NCBI GenBank assembly: GCA_031551885.1
Contig: JAVBMX010000114.1
Span: 1-9,746, forward strand
Source: Frigididesulfovibrio sp031551885
GTDB taxonomy: Bacteria; Desulfobacterota; Desulfovibrionia; Desulfovibrionales; Desulfovibrionaceae
DNA length: 9,746 nucleotides
Direction of reading: 5' to 3'
The notes below the pieces were generated by a model. It had not been told where the DNA came from and did no database searches. It was given only the letters and a program-made list of their open reading frames with translations. Every line of letters starts with the position of its first letter. The stretch's first letter is position 1. Made by a program: the position numbers and the translations under genes. Shown in pieces: positions 1 through 5,782 of the stretch.

Positions 1-134
1 CGCCTCCCCCGCCCCCCCCTGGGGGGCGGCCTTGCTCGTCGCTCTCCCCCCCGCCGTGTGCGGGTGTGGGGTATAAAATTTCCCCCCCCCGGGTGTGGGG
101 GGCGCCCCCCCAACACAACATCGACAAAGTAAAC
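1..134. other. Low-complexity C/G-run sequence, no gene
   Basis: This stretch is made of long C and G runs: eight C at 12-19, six G at 21-26, seven C at 46-52, nine C at 82-90, six G at 97-102 and seven C at 105-111. The ten-base string gggtgtgggg occurs twice, at 62-71 and 91-100, and 97-110 is a perfect 14-base palindrome. No coding frame is convincing here. It lies just past the stop codon of cbiET. The palindrome could halt transcription of the cbi genes, but no T tract follows it on the minus strand. Nothing else in the window looks like this, so a poor-quality contig end is as likely as real biology. Confidence 0.6.
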
Positions 135-1460
135 TTATCTCGCTTTCTCCGCGTGCAGGAGAAAGACGGGGTTGTCGGGAACGAGGCGCGTGTCCCCGGC
201 CAGGGGGGTGCCGCGCTGGGCATGGAGAAACTCGGTGCCGCAGACGATGCCCCGGTCGTCAAAAAACCGCCGCACCCGTTCCACGGTGCCCAGAAGCACA
301 CAGGAAACAACCATGCGCCCGCCGGGAAGCAGGCAATCCCAAGCCCCGGCAAGAATATCTCCGGCCGCTTCCGCACCCTCGGACGCGCCCAGACCGCCGC
401 CGATAAAAATCCGCTTGGGACGCGGGAGAAGCGGCCCGGCGGAACCGAACGCCAGGGGCAGATCCGCCGGGCCGGCCGCTTCGGGAGCGACAGGCAGCGC
501 GTCGGGAAGACGGGCCGTGACCACTTCAAGATTCAGGACCTGGAACCGGGCGCGGTTCTCGCGGATCAAGGCGACCCGTTCAGGCTTGGCTTCCACGGCC
601 ACGACCAGACCACGCCGGGCAAAGCCGGCCGCTTCCAATCCCACGGAGCCGCACCCGGCCCCAAGGTCCCAGACCGTGTCGGCTTCTTCCACGCCCAGAA
701 GGGAAAGGGCAAAAGCCCGAACCGGAGCCTTGGTGATCAGCCCCTGCTCCACGGCATAGGCCGCGTCGGGGCGGAACAGAGAACGTGGGGGGCACGGCCC
801 GTCGGGCACGAAGAGCAAAACCCGCTGTGCCGTGGGGGCATCGTCCGCGAGCGCGGCGGCTTCCTCCAACGAAAGCCGCAGGTGCTTGCCCGCCTTGGTG
901 AAGCCCTCGGCATCCAGGGAAATGCTTTCAAGCACGTGCAGGGCAAAACCGCGCAAACCGTGTTCCAGAAGGAAATTCGCCACGCCGGCCGGGTCGGAAG
1001 CGGCATCGGTCAGGGCCAGAACCGGCCCGCCCTCCATGAGGGCGTGGAGCAAGGGAAGCCACGCCCGGCCGCCGTGCAGGGACATGGGGCGGATATCCTG
1101 CACGGCGATGCCGCACAGGCCCGCCGCCGCCGACAGGGTGCCGGGGGCGGGCAGAAAACGCAGGGACTTCGGGCCGAAGCGCGCAAGCAGGCGCGAGCCC
1201 AGGCCGAAAAAAAGCGGGTCGCCGCTGCACAGCACCGCAATGCGCCGACCTTGGGCGCGTTTGTCCGCAAGGGTTCGCAGCAGACCGTCGATGTCCGCGC
1301 CGATGGGGATGTTTTCGGCCGTGGGGTGTTTGAGGGCCGCAAGCAGGGAACGCCCGGCGGCGAGCACCTCGGCCCCGCGCACCGGGGCAAAATCCATAAG
1401 CCGCGACTCGCCTCCCGGCAGGCCCGCGCCGACGACGTTGATGGGGTTTTCCGTATGCAT
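135..1460 (-). CDS. Cobalamin biosynthesis bifunctional methyltransferase/decarboxylase CbiE-CbiT fusion (CobL-like)
   Basis: This 441-residue protein joins CbiE (C5 methylation of the corrin ring) to CbiT (C15 methylation with C12 acetate decarboxylation), acting on cobalt-precorrin-7 and then -6B in the cytoplasm. The CbiE half (about 1-205) begins with a VVGAGLPGG loop at 9-17 and carries SGDPLFFG at 79-86, typical of tetrapyrrole methyltransferases. The CbiT half (about 236-441) opens with LITKAPVRA at 241-249. It then shows the S-adenosylmethionine loop DLGAGCGSVG at 265-274 and ends near a PDNPVFLL motif. I chose the ATG at 1460 because the CbiE motif begins a few residues later; a GTG at 1475 would add five residues. 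The gene starts 8 bases after the cbiD stop, so the two are almost certainly co-transcribed. Fusion of E and T is known in many bacteria. The family call is secure; the start is less so. Confidence 0.95.
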   Translation of the reverse strand: MHTENPINVVGAGLPGGESRLMDFAPVRGAEVLAAGRSLLAALKHPTAENIPIGADIDGLLRTLADKRAQGRRIAVLCSGDPLFFGLGSRLLARFGPKSLRFLPAPGTLSAAAGLCGIAVQDIRPMSLHGGRAWLPLLHALMEGGPVLALTDAASDPAGVANFLLEHGLRGFALHVLESISLDAEGFTKAGKHLRLSLEEAAALADDAPTAQRVLLFVPDGPCPPRSLFRPDAAYAVEQGLITKAPVRAFALSLLGVEEADTVWDLGAGCGSVGLEAAGFARRGLVVAVEAKPERVALIRENRARFQVLNLEVVTARLPDALPVAPEAAGPADLPLAFGSAGPLLPRPKRIFIGGGLGASEGAEAAGDILAGAWDCLLPGGRMVVSCVLLGTVERVRRFFDDRGIVCGTEFLHAQRGTPLAGDTRLVPDNPVFLLHAEKAR

Positions 1461-1468
1461 GGGGCGTT

Positions 1469-2650
1469 TTACCACCCGTCCGGCGGATCGTCGAGGGCGG
1501 GCATCGGCTTTTCCGAAGCCGTGAACATCACCAGGCGCAGGGCCAGCCCGGGGCCCGCCCAGGTACGCAGGTGCCGCAGGGCTTCCCGCCCGAGCGACAG
1601 GGCGATGTCACGCATCAGGTCCGGGCGGTGTTCGTCCAAACGGCCGAATACGCCGGCCGCCGTAGGCATGACGCGTACCTCGCGCTCCAAATCGGGGTCC
1701 ACGGAGCGCAGGAAGGCGAAAATCCGCTCCAGGTCTGCCGGCGCTGTTTTTGCATGTGTATATTCCAGACCTTGGGCCAGCTTCAGAAGTTTACCGGGAA
1801 AGCATCCCCAGACCAGCCGCTCAAAGCCCATGGAACCGGCCAGACGCACCGAAAAGGCGGCAAAATCCGCCGCCTGGATGCCCGCAGCCGTGGGCAGGCC
1901 GGGGTACTGCTCGAACAAGAGCCGCTCGGAACGCCGACCCGTGGAAAACATGACGGTCGAAAGTCCCACGGCCCGCGCAACCGACAGCCCCTGCTCGATG
2001 GTGGCCTGCCAGGCCGCGTGGCTGAACGGCCGCACCGTCCCCTGCGTGCCGAGAATGGAAATGCCGCCGACGATGCCCAGGCGTGCGTTCAGCGTATTTT
2101 TGGCGCGTTTTCGGCCTTCGGGGACAGAGAGCACGATGTGCAGCGGCCCCGCGTAGCCGCAACTCTGGGCGGCTTCTTCCACGGCCAGGGCGATTTGCTT
2201 GCGGGGCTCGGGATTGATGGCCGGCTCGCCCACAGCGACAGGCAGACCAGGCAGGGTCGCCCGGCCGATGCCTTCCCCGGCGTAGAGAAAAATTTCGCGC
2301 TCGGACGCCTTCAGGATCAACGACGCCCCGCCGGGTGGGGGCAGTCTTCCGGCCGCCGCGATGATCCGGATGCCGTGGGTCGCATCGGGGTCGTCACCCC
2401 CGTCTTTGATCACGCAGGCGGCGGCAAACCCCGGCAAAGGCGACGGGAAGGGCGTTACGGGAATTACCAACCGGGCGAGGCCGACGGCCGAAGGCCTGCC
2501 GGCAACCACAGGCACCGGCGGCCGAGGCACGTCGACGTTCTCCGCCGGTTGTCGTCCGCACAGCAGCTTGACCGCCGCATGTGCGGCGGCGGCGGCGGCG
2601 GAACCGGTGGTGAATCCTTCGCGTAGGGTGGTCATGCGGCCAGCATGCAT
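1469..2650 (-). CDS. Cobalt-precorrin-5B C1-methyltransferase CbiD
   Basis: This 393-residue protein is CbiD, which methylates C1 of cobalt-precorrin-5B using S-adenosylmethionine. The step is specific to the anaerobic (early cobalt insertion) cobalamin pathway. Diagnostic motifs are visible: REGFTTGSAAAAAA at 10-23, VIKDGGDDPDATHG at 80-93, INPEPR at 145-150 and LGIVGGISILGTQGTVRP at 191-208. The family is usually about 350-380 residues, so this is full length. Two starts are possible: ATG at 2650 and ATG at 2635, which would give MTTLREGF. Neither has a good ribosome-binding site; a GGGA lies only two bases before the first. The gene leads the cbiD-cbiET pair. I see no cobalamin riboswitch upstream, so how it is regulated is open. 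Confidence 0.96.
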   Translation of the reverse strand: MHAGRMTTLREGFTTGSAAAAAAHAAVKLLCGRQPAENVDVPRPPVPVVAGRPSAVGLARLVIPVTPFPSPLPGFAAACVIKDGGDDPDATHGIRIIAAAGRLPPPGGASLILKASEREIFLYAGEGIGRATLPGLPVAVGEPAINPEPRKQIALAVEEAAQSCGYAGPLHIVLSVPEGRKRAKNTLNARLGIVGGISILGTQGTVRPFSHAAWQATIEQGLSVARAVGLSTVMFSTGRRSERLLFEQYPGLPTAAGIQAADFAAFSVRLAGSMGFERLVWGCFPGKLLKLAQGLEYTHAKTAPADLERIFAFLRSVDPDLEREVRVMPTAAGVFGRLDEHRPDLMRDIALSLGREALRHLRTWAGPGLALRLVMFTASEKPMPALDDPPDGW

Positions 2651-2717
2651 GATCCCGCGCCGGCCGGCAAGGGTTTCGGGAATTGGCCCAAAGCCCGCCT
2701 GGGGGGAATGAAAACAG

Positions 2718-2738
2718 GACCGCCGAGGTCGGCCGGTC
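2718..2738. repeat. Hairpin upstream of cbiD
   Basis: The sequence pairs GACCGCCG (2718-2725) with CGGCCGGTC (2730-2738), giving an eight-pair stem with one bulged C and an AGGT loop. On the plus strand it is followed only by a short CTTTG, so it is at best a weak terminator. On the minus strand it would lie in the leader of the cbiD transcript if that starts farther upstream. Confidence 0.5.
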
Positions 2739-2796
2739 TTTGAAGCTCTCGCGATATGAGTAAGTTACTTCACCATGTCGCGGGCGGCACCCCAAG

Positions 2797-2812
2797 CCCC
2801 CTCATATGTCGG
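2797..2812 (+). repeat. 16-base dispersed motif, copy 1
   Basis: The 16-mer CCCCCTCATATGTCGG here is identical to bases 9692-9707, and a relative (CCCCCTCTTTGTCG) lies at 5429-5442. In every case a hairpin begins at or just after the TCG. Unlike the other two copies, this one does not sit directly behind a plus-strand gene. Its usual left neighbour, the string GGGGGGAATGA, lies 85 bases upstream at 2701-2711 instead of about 11. Confidence 0.7.
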
Positions 2813-2843
2813 CGGACCTGTGCTTTGCACAGGTCCGCCGGAC
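2808..2843. repeat. Strong 14-base-pair hairpin
   Basis: CGGCGGACCTGTGC at 2810-2823 pairs perfectly with GCACAGGTCCGCCG at 2827-2840 across a TTT loop. The stem gains two further pairs (2808-2809 with 2842-2843) if G2841 is bulged. No T tract follows on either strand, so it is not a canonical intrinsic terminator. It directly follows the shared 16-base motif and is probably the hairpin half of the same intergenic repeat. It could also stabilise the end of an RNA or be read as a protein-binding dyad. Confidence 0.85.
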
Positions 2844-3107
2844 GATGGTGCGCAGGGATTCGATCTCTGCTGGAGGCTTGAAAGGGCCGTTCGTGTTGCC
2901 GAGAGGCTGCTTTGGAGCGGGCGGACCAAGCGACCGATGCGCCCGGAGGCTTTCACGCGCGCCGGAGATCAAAACGCCGAGAGAAAACCCCCGGCGACCT
3001 TGAACAGGAAGGCCCCGCTTGGGGGACCGCCGCCCCGTCTTGCCGGAAGGCGGGAAACACGATACACACAAGCGATGCGCCCCGCCCAACGGCCCCGGCG
3101 TATCGGC

Positions 3108-3113
3108 AGGAGG
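3108..3113 (+). promoter_or_regulatory. Ribosome-binding site of the SlyB-like gene
   Basis: A perfect AGGAGG sits nine bases before the ATG at 3123. It fixes the start at the signal-peptide methionine and argues against the much longer upstream open frame. Confidence 0.85.
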
Positions 3114-3122
3114 TTTTTTCTG

Positions 3123-3611
3123 ATGATGTCGCCCAAACTTTTGCCGGCTGTTTCTTTGCTGCTCGCCGCTCTGCTCGTTCCCTTTTCATCCGGTTGCGCC
3201 TCGCGCGACGGCAAGACTTACAGCGACGGCGACGTGCGTAAAGTGCAACGGGTCAGCGTCGGCACTGTGGTGGACGTCACCGAGGTCATGGTCGAAGACG
3301 ACCCCTCGCTGGTCGGCCCCATCATCGGCGGCGTGGCCGGCGGCGTTGTCGGCAGCCTGTTCGGCGCAGGCACGGGAAAAACCCTGGCGACCCTGGGTGG
3401 CGCGGCCATCGGGGCCATGGCGGGCGGCGCGGGCGAAGCGGCCCTCAGGCGCTACCCCGCCAACCAGATCACCATCGAGCTGGATGACGGCGGCTTTATC
3501 GTTGTGGTCCAGGGATACGAAGACTTTTTTGTGAAAGGCGACCGCGTGCGGATCATCACCATGGGCAAAAACCCCGATGACGCCACGTCCGCCCGCGTCC
3601 AACACTATTGA
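3123..3611 (+). CDS. SlyB-like glycine-zipper outer-membrane lipoprotein
   Basis: This 162-residue protein begins with a lipoprotein-type signal: positive K5, a hydrophobic stretch at 6-21, then FSSGC with the lipidated cysteine at 25. The -3 position is serine rather than the usual leucine. The mature part resembles SlyB/17-kDa antigen proteins in order and spacing. It has VRKVQRVSVGTVVDVTEV at 38-55, a glycine-zipper two-helix segment at about 65-104 (repeated GGxxGG and GxxxG), and a C-terminal beta segment with ITIELDDGGFIVVVQ at 116-130 and GDRVRI at 139-144. SlyB proteins sit in the outer-membrane inner leaflet and help keep the envelope stable under stress. A strong AGGAGG supports the ATG at 3123; a second ATG follows at once. 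The SLOG-like gene starts 29 bases after its stop and is probably in the same transcript. Confidence 0.88.
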   Translation: MMSPKLLPAVSLLLAALLVPFSSGCASRDGKTYSDGDVRKVQRVSVGTVVDVTEVMVEDDPSLVGPIIGGVAGGVVGSLFGAGTGKTLATLGGAAIGAMAGGAGEAALRRYPANQITIELDDGGFIVVVQGYEDFFVKGDRVRIITMGKNPDDATSARVQHY

Positions 3612-3640
3612 TTCGCGGAAACCATCACCCGGAGGAACGG

Positions 3641-4195
3641 ATGCTCAATCCCAAGGACTGCATTGTGTACAGCGGCGGCGCCGCCGGCACGGAGGCGTTT
3701 TTCGGTCAGACCGCCGAACGCTGGGGGCTGCAGGAAGTGAACTACACCTTTGAAGGCCACCAGTCCGAGCGCACACGCGGCATCCGGATGCTGACCACCG
3801 AAGAGCTGGCCCTCAAAGACGTCAGCCTGACGTACGTTTCCAAGATCATGAACCGCCAGTATACCCGCGCGCCGCTCTTCCGCAAGGTTCTGCAGTCCAT
3901 CTGCTGGCAGGTCGCGGCCGGTCAGGAAGTGTTCGTGATCGGAGCCATCCTGCCCGACGGCACCGCCAAAGGCGGCACCGGCTGGGGCGCGGAATTCGCC
4001 AAAATCTGCAACAAACCCTTGTGGGTCTTCGATCAGGAAAAGGACGCCTGGTTCCGCTGGGAAAAGGAAGCCTGGACGTCCGACTCCGCTCCGGTCATCT
4101 CCGCCCCGCACTTCACGGCCACCGGCACGCGCTTCCTTGAAGCCTCGGGCCGCGCCGCCGTCGAAGCCCTGTTTGAGCGGTCGTTTAAGAAATAG
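3641..4195 (+). CDS. SLOG/Rossmann-like protein, YpsA-type (function unknown)
   Basis: The 184-residue product looks like a small single-domain protein of the SLOG (SMF/DprA-LOG) superfamily, whose members bind nucleotides or nucleotide-derived ligands. Supporting features are an N-terminal beta strand and glycine loop (IVYSGGAAGTE, 8-18), a conserved-looking NYTFEGH at 34-40, VFVIGAI at 97-103 and GGTGWGAEFA at 111-120. A late strand, PLWVFDQ, lies at 126-132. A serine/glycine loop first and a GGTG loop later is typical of that fold. There is no signal peptide or membrane segment, so it should be cytoplasmic. GGAGG at 3631-3635 places the start at ATG 3641. It follows the SlyB-like gene by 29 bases. 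I recognise the fold but not a named gene. The substrate is unknown and I do not infer one. Confidence 0.72.
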   Translation: MLNPKDCIVYSGGAAGTEAFFGQTAERWGLQEVNYTFEGHQSERTRGIRMLTTEELALKDVSLTYVSKIMNRQYTRAPLFRKVLQSICWQVAAGQEVFVIGAILPDGTAKGGTGWGAEFAKICNKPLWVFDQEKDAWFRWEKEAWTSDSAPVISAPHFTATGTRFLEASGRAAVEALFERSFKK

Positions 4196-4335
4196 GGAAG
4201 AGTTGGAAGAATTTGTTTTTGCCTCCGGCGGGCAAAGGGGAAACAGGGCTGCGAAGCGCTTCCTTCCCTGGCGCTTCCACGATGTGAAGCCGATGCCTTT
4301 CTGCCTCGCGGGCGGCGCTTTGCAATCCCTGTTAC

Positions 4336-4412
4336 GGATGCGCGGCGGGTTGCCCGGCAAACGCCGAGGCCGCATTGACGGCGCGTCTGCGGGTGCCGCC
4401 GCGTGAACATCC
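4336..4412 (+). promoter_or_regulatory. Possible multibranched leader RNA domain before rarD
   Basis: A closing stem pairs GGATG-CGCGGCGG (4336-4348) with CCGCCGCG (4396-4403) and CATCC (4408-4412), leaving TGAA bulged. Inside it, TTGC/GCAA (4350-4353 with 4357-4360) and CGCCG/CGGCG (4362-4366 with 4379-4383) give two further stems. The arrangement resembles a junction RNA, but high GC content makes chance stems common. No known riboswitch consensus is recognised. Confidence 0.35.
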
Positions 4413-4414
4413 AC

Positions 4415-4467
4415 CAGCACGGCTCGGTTCGGCGTGAAATGCGACATCACGCCAAGCCGGGCCGCTG
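4415..4467 (+). promoter_or_regulatory. Long stem-loop 30 bases before the rarD start
   Basis: GGCTCGGTTCGGCGTGA (4421-4437) pairs with bases 4447-4463. Sixteen of 17 positions pair, two of them G-U, with one C/A mismatch and a nine-base loop. A further CAGC/GCTG (4415-4418 with 4464-4467) extends the stem across a two-base bulge. A pyrimidine stretch follows at 4471-4487 (CCTCCCCGCTTTCTTTT), but the T run is about 15 bases away, so it is not a standard terminator. It could be an attenuator, an RNA-stability element or an operator dyad. Confidence 0.55.
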
Positions 4468-4497
4468 CGTCCTCCCCGCTTTCTTTTGGGTACGACC

Positions 4498-5400
4498 ATG
4501 CACATCCATTTCCCCAAAGCTTTCGCCGACCCGGACCGCAACGGCATCTTCGCCGCCCTCGGGGCCTTCATCCTCTGGGGGCTTCTGCCCATTTTCTGGA
4601 AGGCGCTCGGCTCCGTGGACCCGCTGGAAGTGCTCTTCCAGCGCATGTTCTGGTCCTTTATAGTCCTTTTGCTGTTCATGCCGGCCACGGGCAGGCTGGG
4701 CTCGGCCCTGAAAATCCTGACCATGCCCAAAGAGCTGGGCATCCTGGCGACGTGCGGCGCCCTGCTCGGCTTCAACTGGTATCTCTACATCTGGGCCATC
4801 GCCAACAACCTCGTGCTCGAAGCCAGCCTGGGGTACTTTATCACCCCGCTGTTCAACATCCTTACCGGCATGCTCTTTTTTCGCGAGCGCCCAGGACGGC
4901 TTGGGATTTTGGCCATTATCCTGGCCCTCGCCGGGGTGCTCTTCCAGCTCGCCACCGTGGGTGAGCTGCCCCTCACCGCCCTGGGCCTGAGCATAAGCTT
5001 CGCCCTTTACGGGCTGCTGCGCAAAGTCGTGGTGGTGGAAGCCCTGCCCGGCCTGTTTGTGGAAACGCTGCTGATGATGCCCGTGGCCGCGGCCTGGCTG
5101 ATTTGGCAGGCTTTTCTCGGCAACACCGCCTTTGCTCGAGGCGACCTGACCATCGACGCGCTGCTGATCGGCACCGGCCTGATCACCACCCTGCCGCTGT
5201 TCTGGTTCTCTTACGGCGCGCGGCGCATCCGCATGACCACCCTCGGCTTGGTCCAATACATCACGCCTTCCATGATTTTCCTTTTGGGCGTCTTCCTCTA
5301 CGGCGAACCCGCGCACTTCACCCGCATGGTCACCTTTGCCTGCATCTGGGCCGCCCTGGCCCTGTATACCTGGGAAAACCTGCGCAGGAAGCGGCGATAA
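4498..5400 (+). CDS. EamA-family transporter RarD
   Basis: This 300-residue membrane protein matches RarD, a drug/metabolite-transporter superfamily member with about ten membrane helices in two EamA repeats. Family landmarks are visible in order: AFILWGLLPIFWK at 23-35, FQRMFWS at 47-53, NWYLYIWAIANN at 93-104, LEASLGYFITPLFNI at 107-121, LGLSISFALYGLLRK at 162-176 and TTLGLVQYITPSMIFLLGV at 247-265. A YGE follows at 268-270 and a basic tail ends the protein. Length fits the family. The Escherichia coli gene is annotated as chloramphenicol sensitivity protein, but the natural substrate is not established. I chose ATG 4498, preceded by a weak GGG; an in-frame TTG at 4486 is possible. The gene is flanked by a folded leader and, five bases after its stop, by a terminator-like palindrome. 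Confidence 0.93.
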   Translation: MHIHFPKAFADPDRNGIFAALGAFILWGLLPIFWKALGSVDPLEVLFQRMFWSFIVLLLFMPATGRLGSALKILTMPKELGILATCGALLGFNWYLYIWAIANNLVLEASLGYFITPLFNILTGMLFFRERPGRLGILAIILALAGVLFQLATVGELPLTALGLSISFALYGLLRKVVVVEALPGLFVETLLMMPVAAAWLIWQAFLGNTAFARGDLTIDALLIGTGLITTLPLFWFSYGARRIRMTTLGLVQYITPSMIFLLGVFLYGEPAHFTRMVTFACIWAALALYTWENLRRKRR

Positions 5401-5405
5401 TTTTC

Positions 5406-5426
5406 CGGGGGAACTGAGTTCCCCCG
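5406..5426 (+). terminator. Palindrome behind rarD (repeat module, copy 2)
   Basis: CGGGGGAACT at 5406-5415 and AGTTCCCCCG at 5417-5426 are perfect inverse complements around a single G. The palindrome starts five bases after the rarD stop. It is followed by CCCCCTCTTTGTCG, the relative of the dispersed 16-base motif. No T run follows, so termination would have to rely on the next hairpin at 5439-5471. Confidence 0.6.
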
Positions 5427-5438
5427 AACCCCCTCTTT

Positions 5439-5471
5439 GTCGAAAAACCCGCGTAACGCGGGCTTTTCGAC
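5439..5471. terminator. Probable bidirectional intrinsic terminator
   Basis: GTCGAAAA (5439-5446) pairs with TTTTCGAC (5464-5471) and CCCGCG (5448-5453) with CGCGGG (5457-5462), with one A/C mismatch between the two blocks and a TAA loop. Reading plus, the GC core is followed by CTTTTCG. Reading minus, it is followed by TTTTTCG. This fits a shared terminator between rarD and whatever is transcribed leftward from the convergent gap. Confidence 0.75.
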
Positions 5472-5782
5472 ATTAGGAGGTACAGAGCCGCCCATGCCGG
5501 GCGAAACGAGGGTGGGTAAAATCTCGAAAAACTCTCTGCGGAGAAGTCGAAGCTTCCACCTGTGTGGCTGTAAAAAACGCTCACATCAAGCACGCAGCCG
5601 GTCCGGGGACATTTGCAAGCATTCCGGCCCGGTGCAGAGACGCGTCGGCACTCCGGCCGGGCCGGAATGCGCTGAAAAGGCGCGACGTACCAGATAAGCA
5701 CGCCGCGCCGTCAGGACAATAAAAACTCTTCTTGAGCAAATCTTCATCAAAACGGACCGTTTCAGGCCTTTACATGCCACGC
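5472..5782. other. Unassigned structured sequence between convergent genes
   Basis: About 310 bases here contain no gene I can support. Short open frames exist on both strands (for example 86 codons on plus from 5437 and 123 codons on minus from 5701), but they run through palindromes and lack family features. Structure is abundant. GCATTCCGGCCCGG (5619-5632) is matched by its exact inverse complement at 5657-5670. GGCGCGACG (5679-5687) pairs with 5701-5709 with one mismatch, and on the minus strand that stem is followed by TTTT. AAACGG-A-CCGTTT lies at 5750-5762. It is neither gene's leader, since both neighbours end here. An independent small RNA or a repeat element is possible. Confidence 0.5.
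5619..5670. repeat. Perfect 14-base inverted repeat with a 24-base loop
   Basis: The arms at 5619-5632 and 5657-5670 are exact inverse complements. The loop can pair again through GTGC (5632-5635) with GCAC (5648-5651), enclosing a self-complementary GACGCGTC, although this uses one base of the outer arm. A chance 14-base perfect match at this spacing is unlikely even in GC-rich DNA. Confidence 0.85.

Larger units (their letters stand above)
2651..3122. other. Divergent intergenic region between cbiD and the SlyB-like gene
   Basis: This 472-base spacer holds no convincing gene. An open frame runs through it into the lipoprotein gene, but its first 116 codons have arginine- and proline-rich composition typical of GC-rich non-coding sequence. 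Its contents are two strong hairpins (2718-2738 and 2808-2843), an 11-base palindrome at 2759-2769 (AGTAAGTTACT) that could be an operator, and one copy of a motif also found at the right end of the window. A weak promoter-like pair, TTGCCG at 3040-3045 and TACACA at 3063-3068 with 17 bases between, could serve the lipoprotein gene. I looked for the conserved cobalamin-riboswitch core and did not see it. Confidence 0.6.
4196..4497. other. Structured intergenic region upstream of rarD
   Basis: No gene is visible in these 302 bases. The left part has TTTGCC paired with GGCAAA around 4219-4237, a perfect ten-base palindrome GAAGCGCTTC at 4253-4262, and GCGCTTCC directly repeated at 4256 and 4271. 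The right part (4336-4467) can fold into an extensive RNA structure listed separately. I see no clear promoter, so rarD may be transcribed from within this spacer or by read-through. Confidence 0.6.

Noticed and set aside
66..2156. A 696-codon open frame on the plus strand
   Set aside because: It lies opposite cbiET and cbiD, which have clear family motifs. Its translation is rich in R, G, Q and A, without domains, as expected for the antisense of GC-rich coding sequence.
2846..2880. tRNA 3' end on the minus strand (ATCGAATC followed by a CCA)
   Set aside because: The T-arm has a mismatch, T54 is replaced, the CCA arrives too early for an acceptor stem, and no matching 5' half or anticodon arm is present.
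2775..3122. N-terminal extension of the lipoprotein reading frame by 116 codons
   Set aside because: It would bury the signal peptide and lipobox inside the protein. A perfect AGGAGG precedes the ATG at 3123, and the extension spans a 14-pair hairpin.
3605..4450. A 281-codon open frame on the minus strand opposite the SLOG-like gene
   Set aside because: The plus-strand gene has a good ribosome-binding site and Rossmann-type motifs, while the minus frame has neither.
5437..5697. An 86-codon open frame on the plus strand in the convergent gap
   Set aside because: It starts inside the terminator hairpin region, has no ribosome-binding site, and its sequence is arginine- and serine-rich without family features.
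5330..5701. A 123-codon open frame on the minus strand in the convergent gap
   Set aside because: It runs through a palindrome, a terminator hairpin and the 3' end of rarD. It shows no domain or ribosome-binding site I can support.
5472..5720. Known structural RNA (SRP, tmRNA, RNase P, 6S, cobalamin riboswitch)
   Set aside because: I looked for the conserved core strings of these RNAs by eye and found none. A covariance-model search would be needed to exclude diverged forms.
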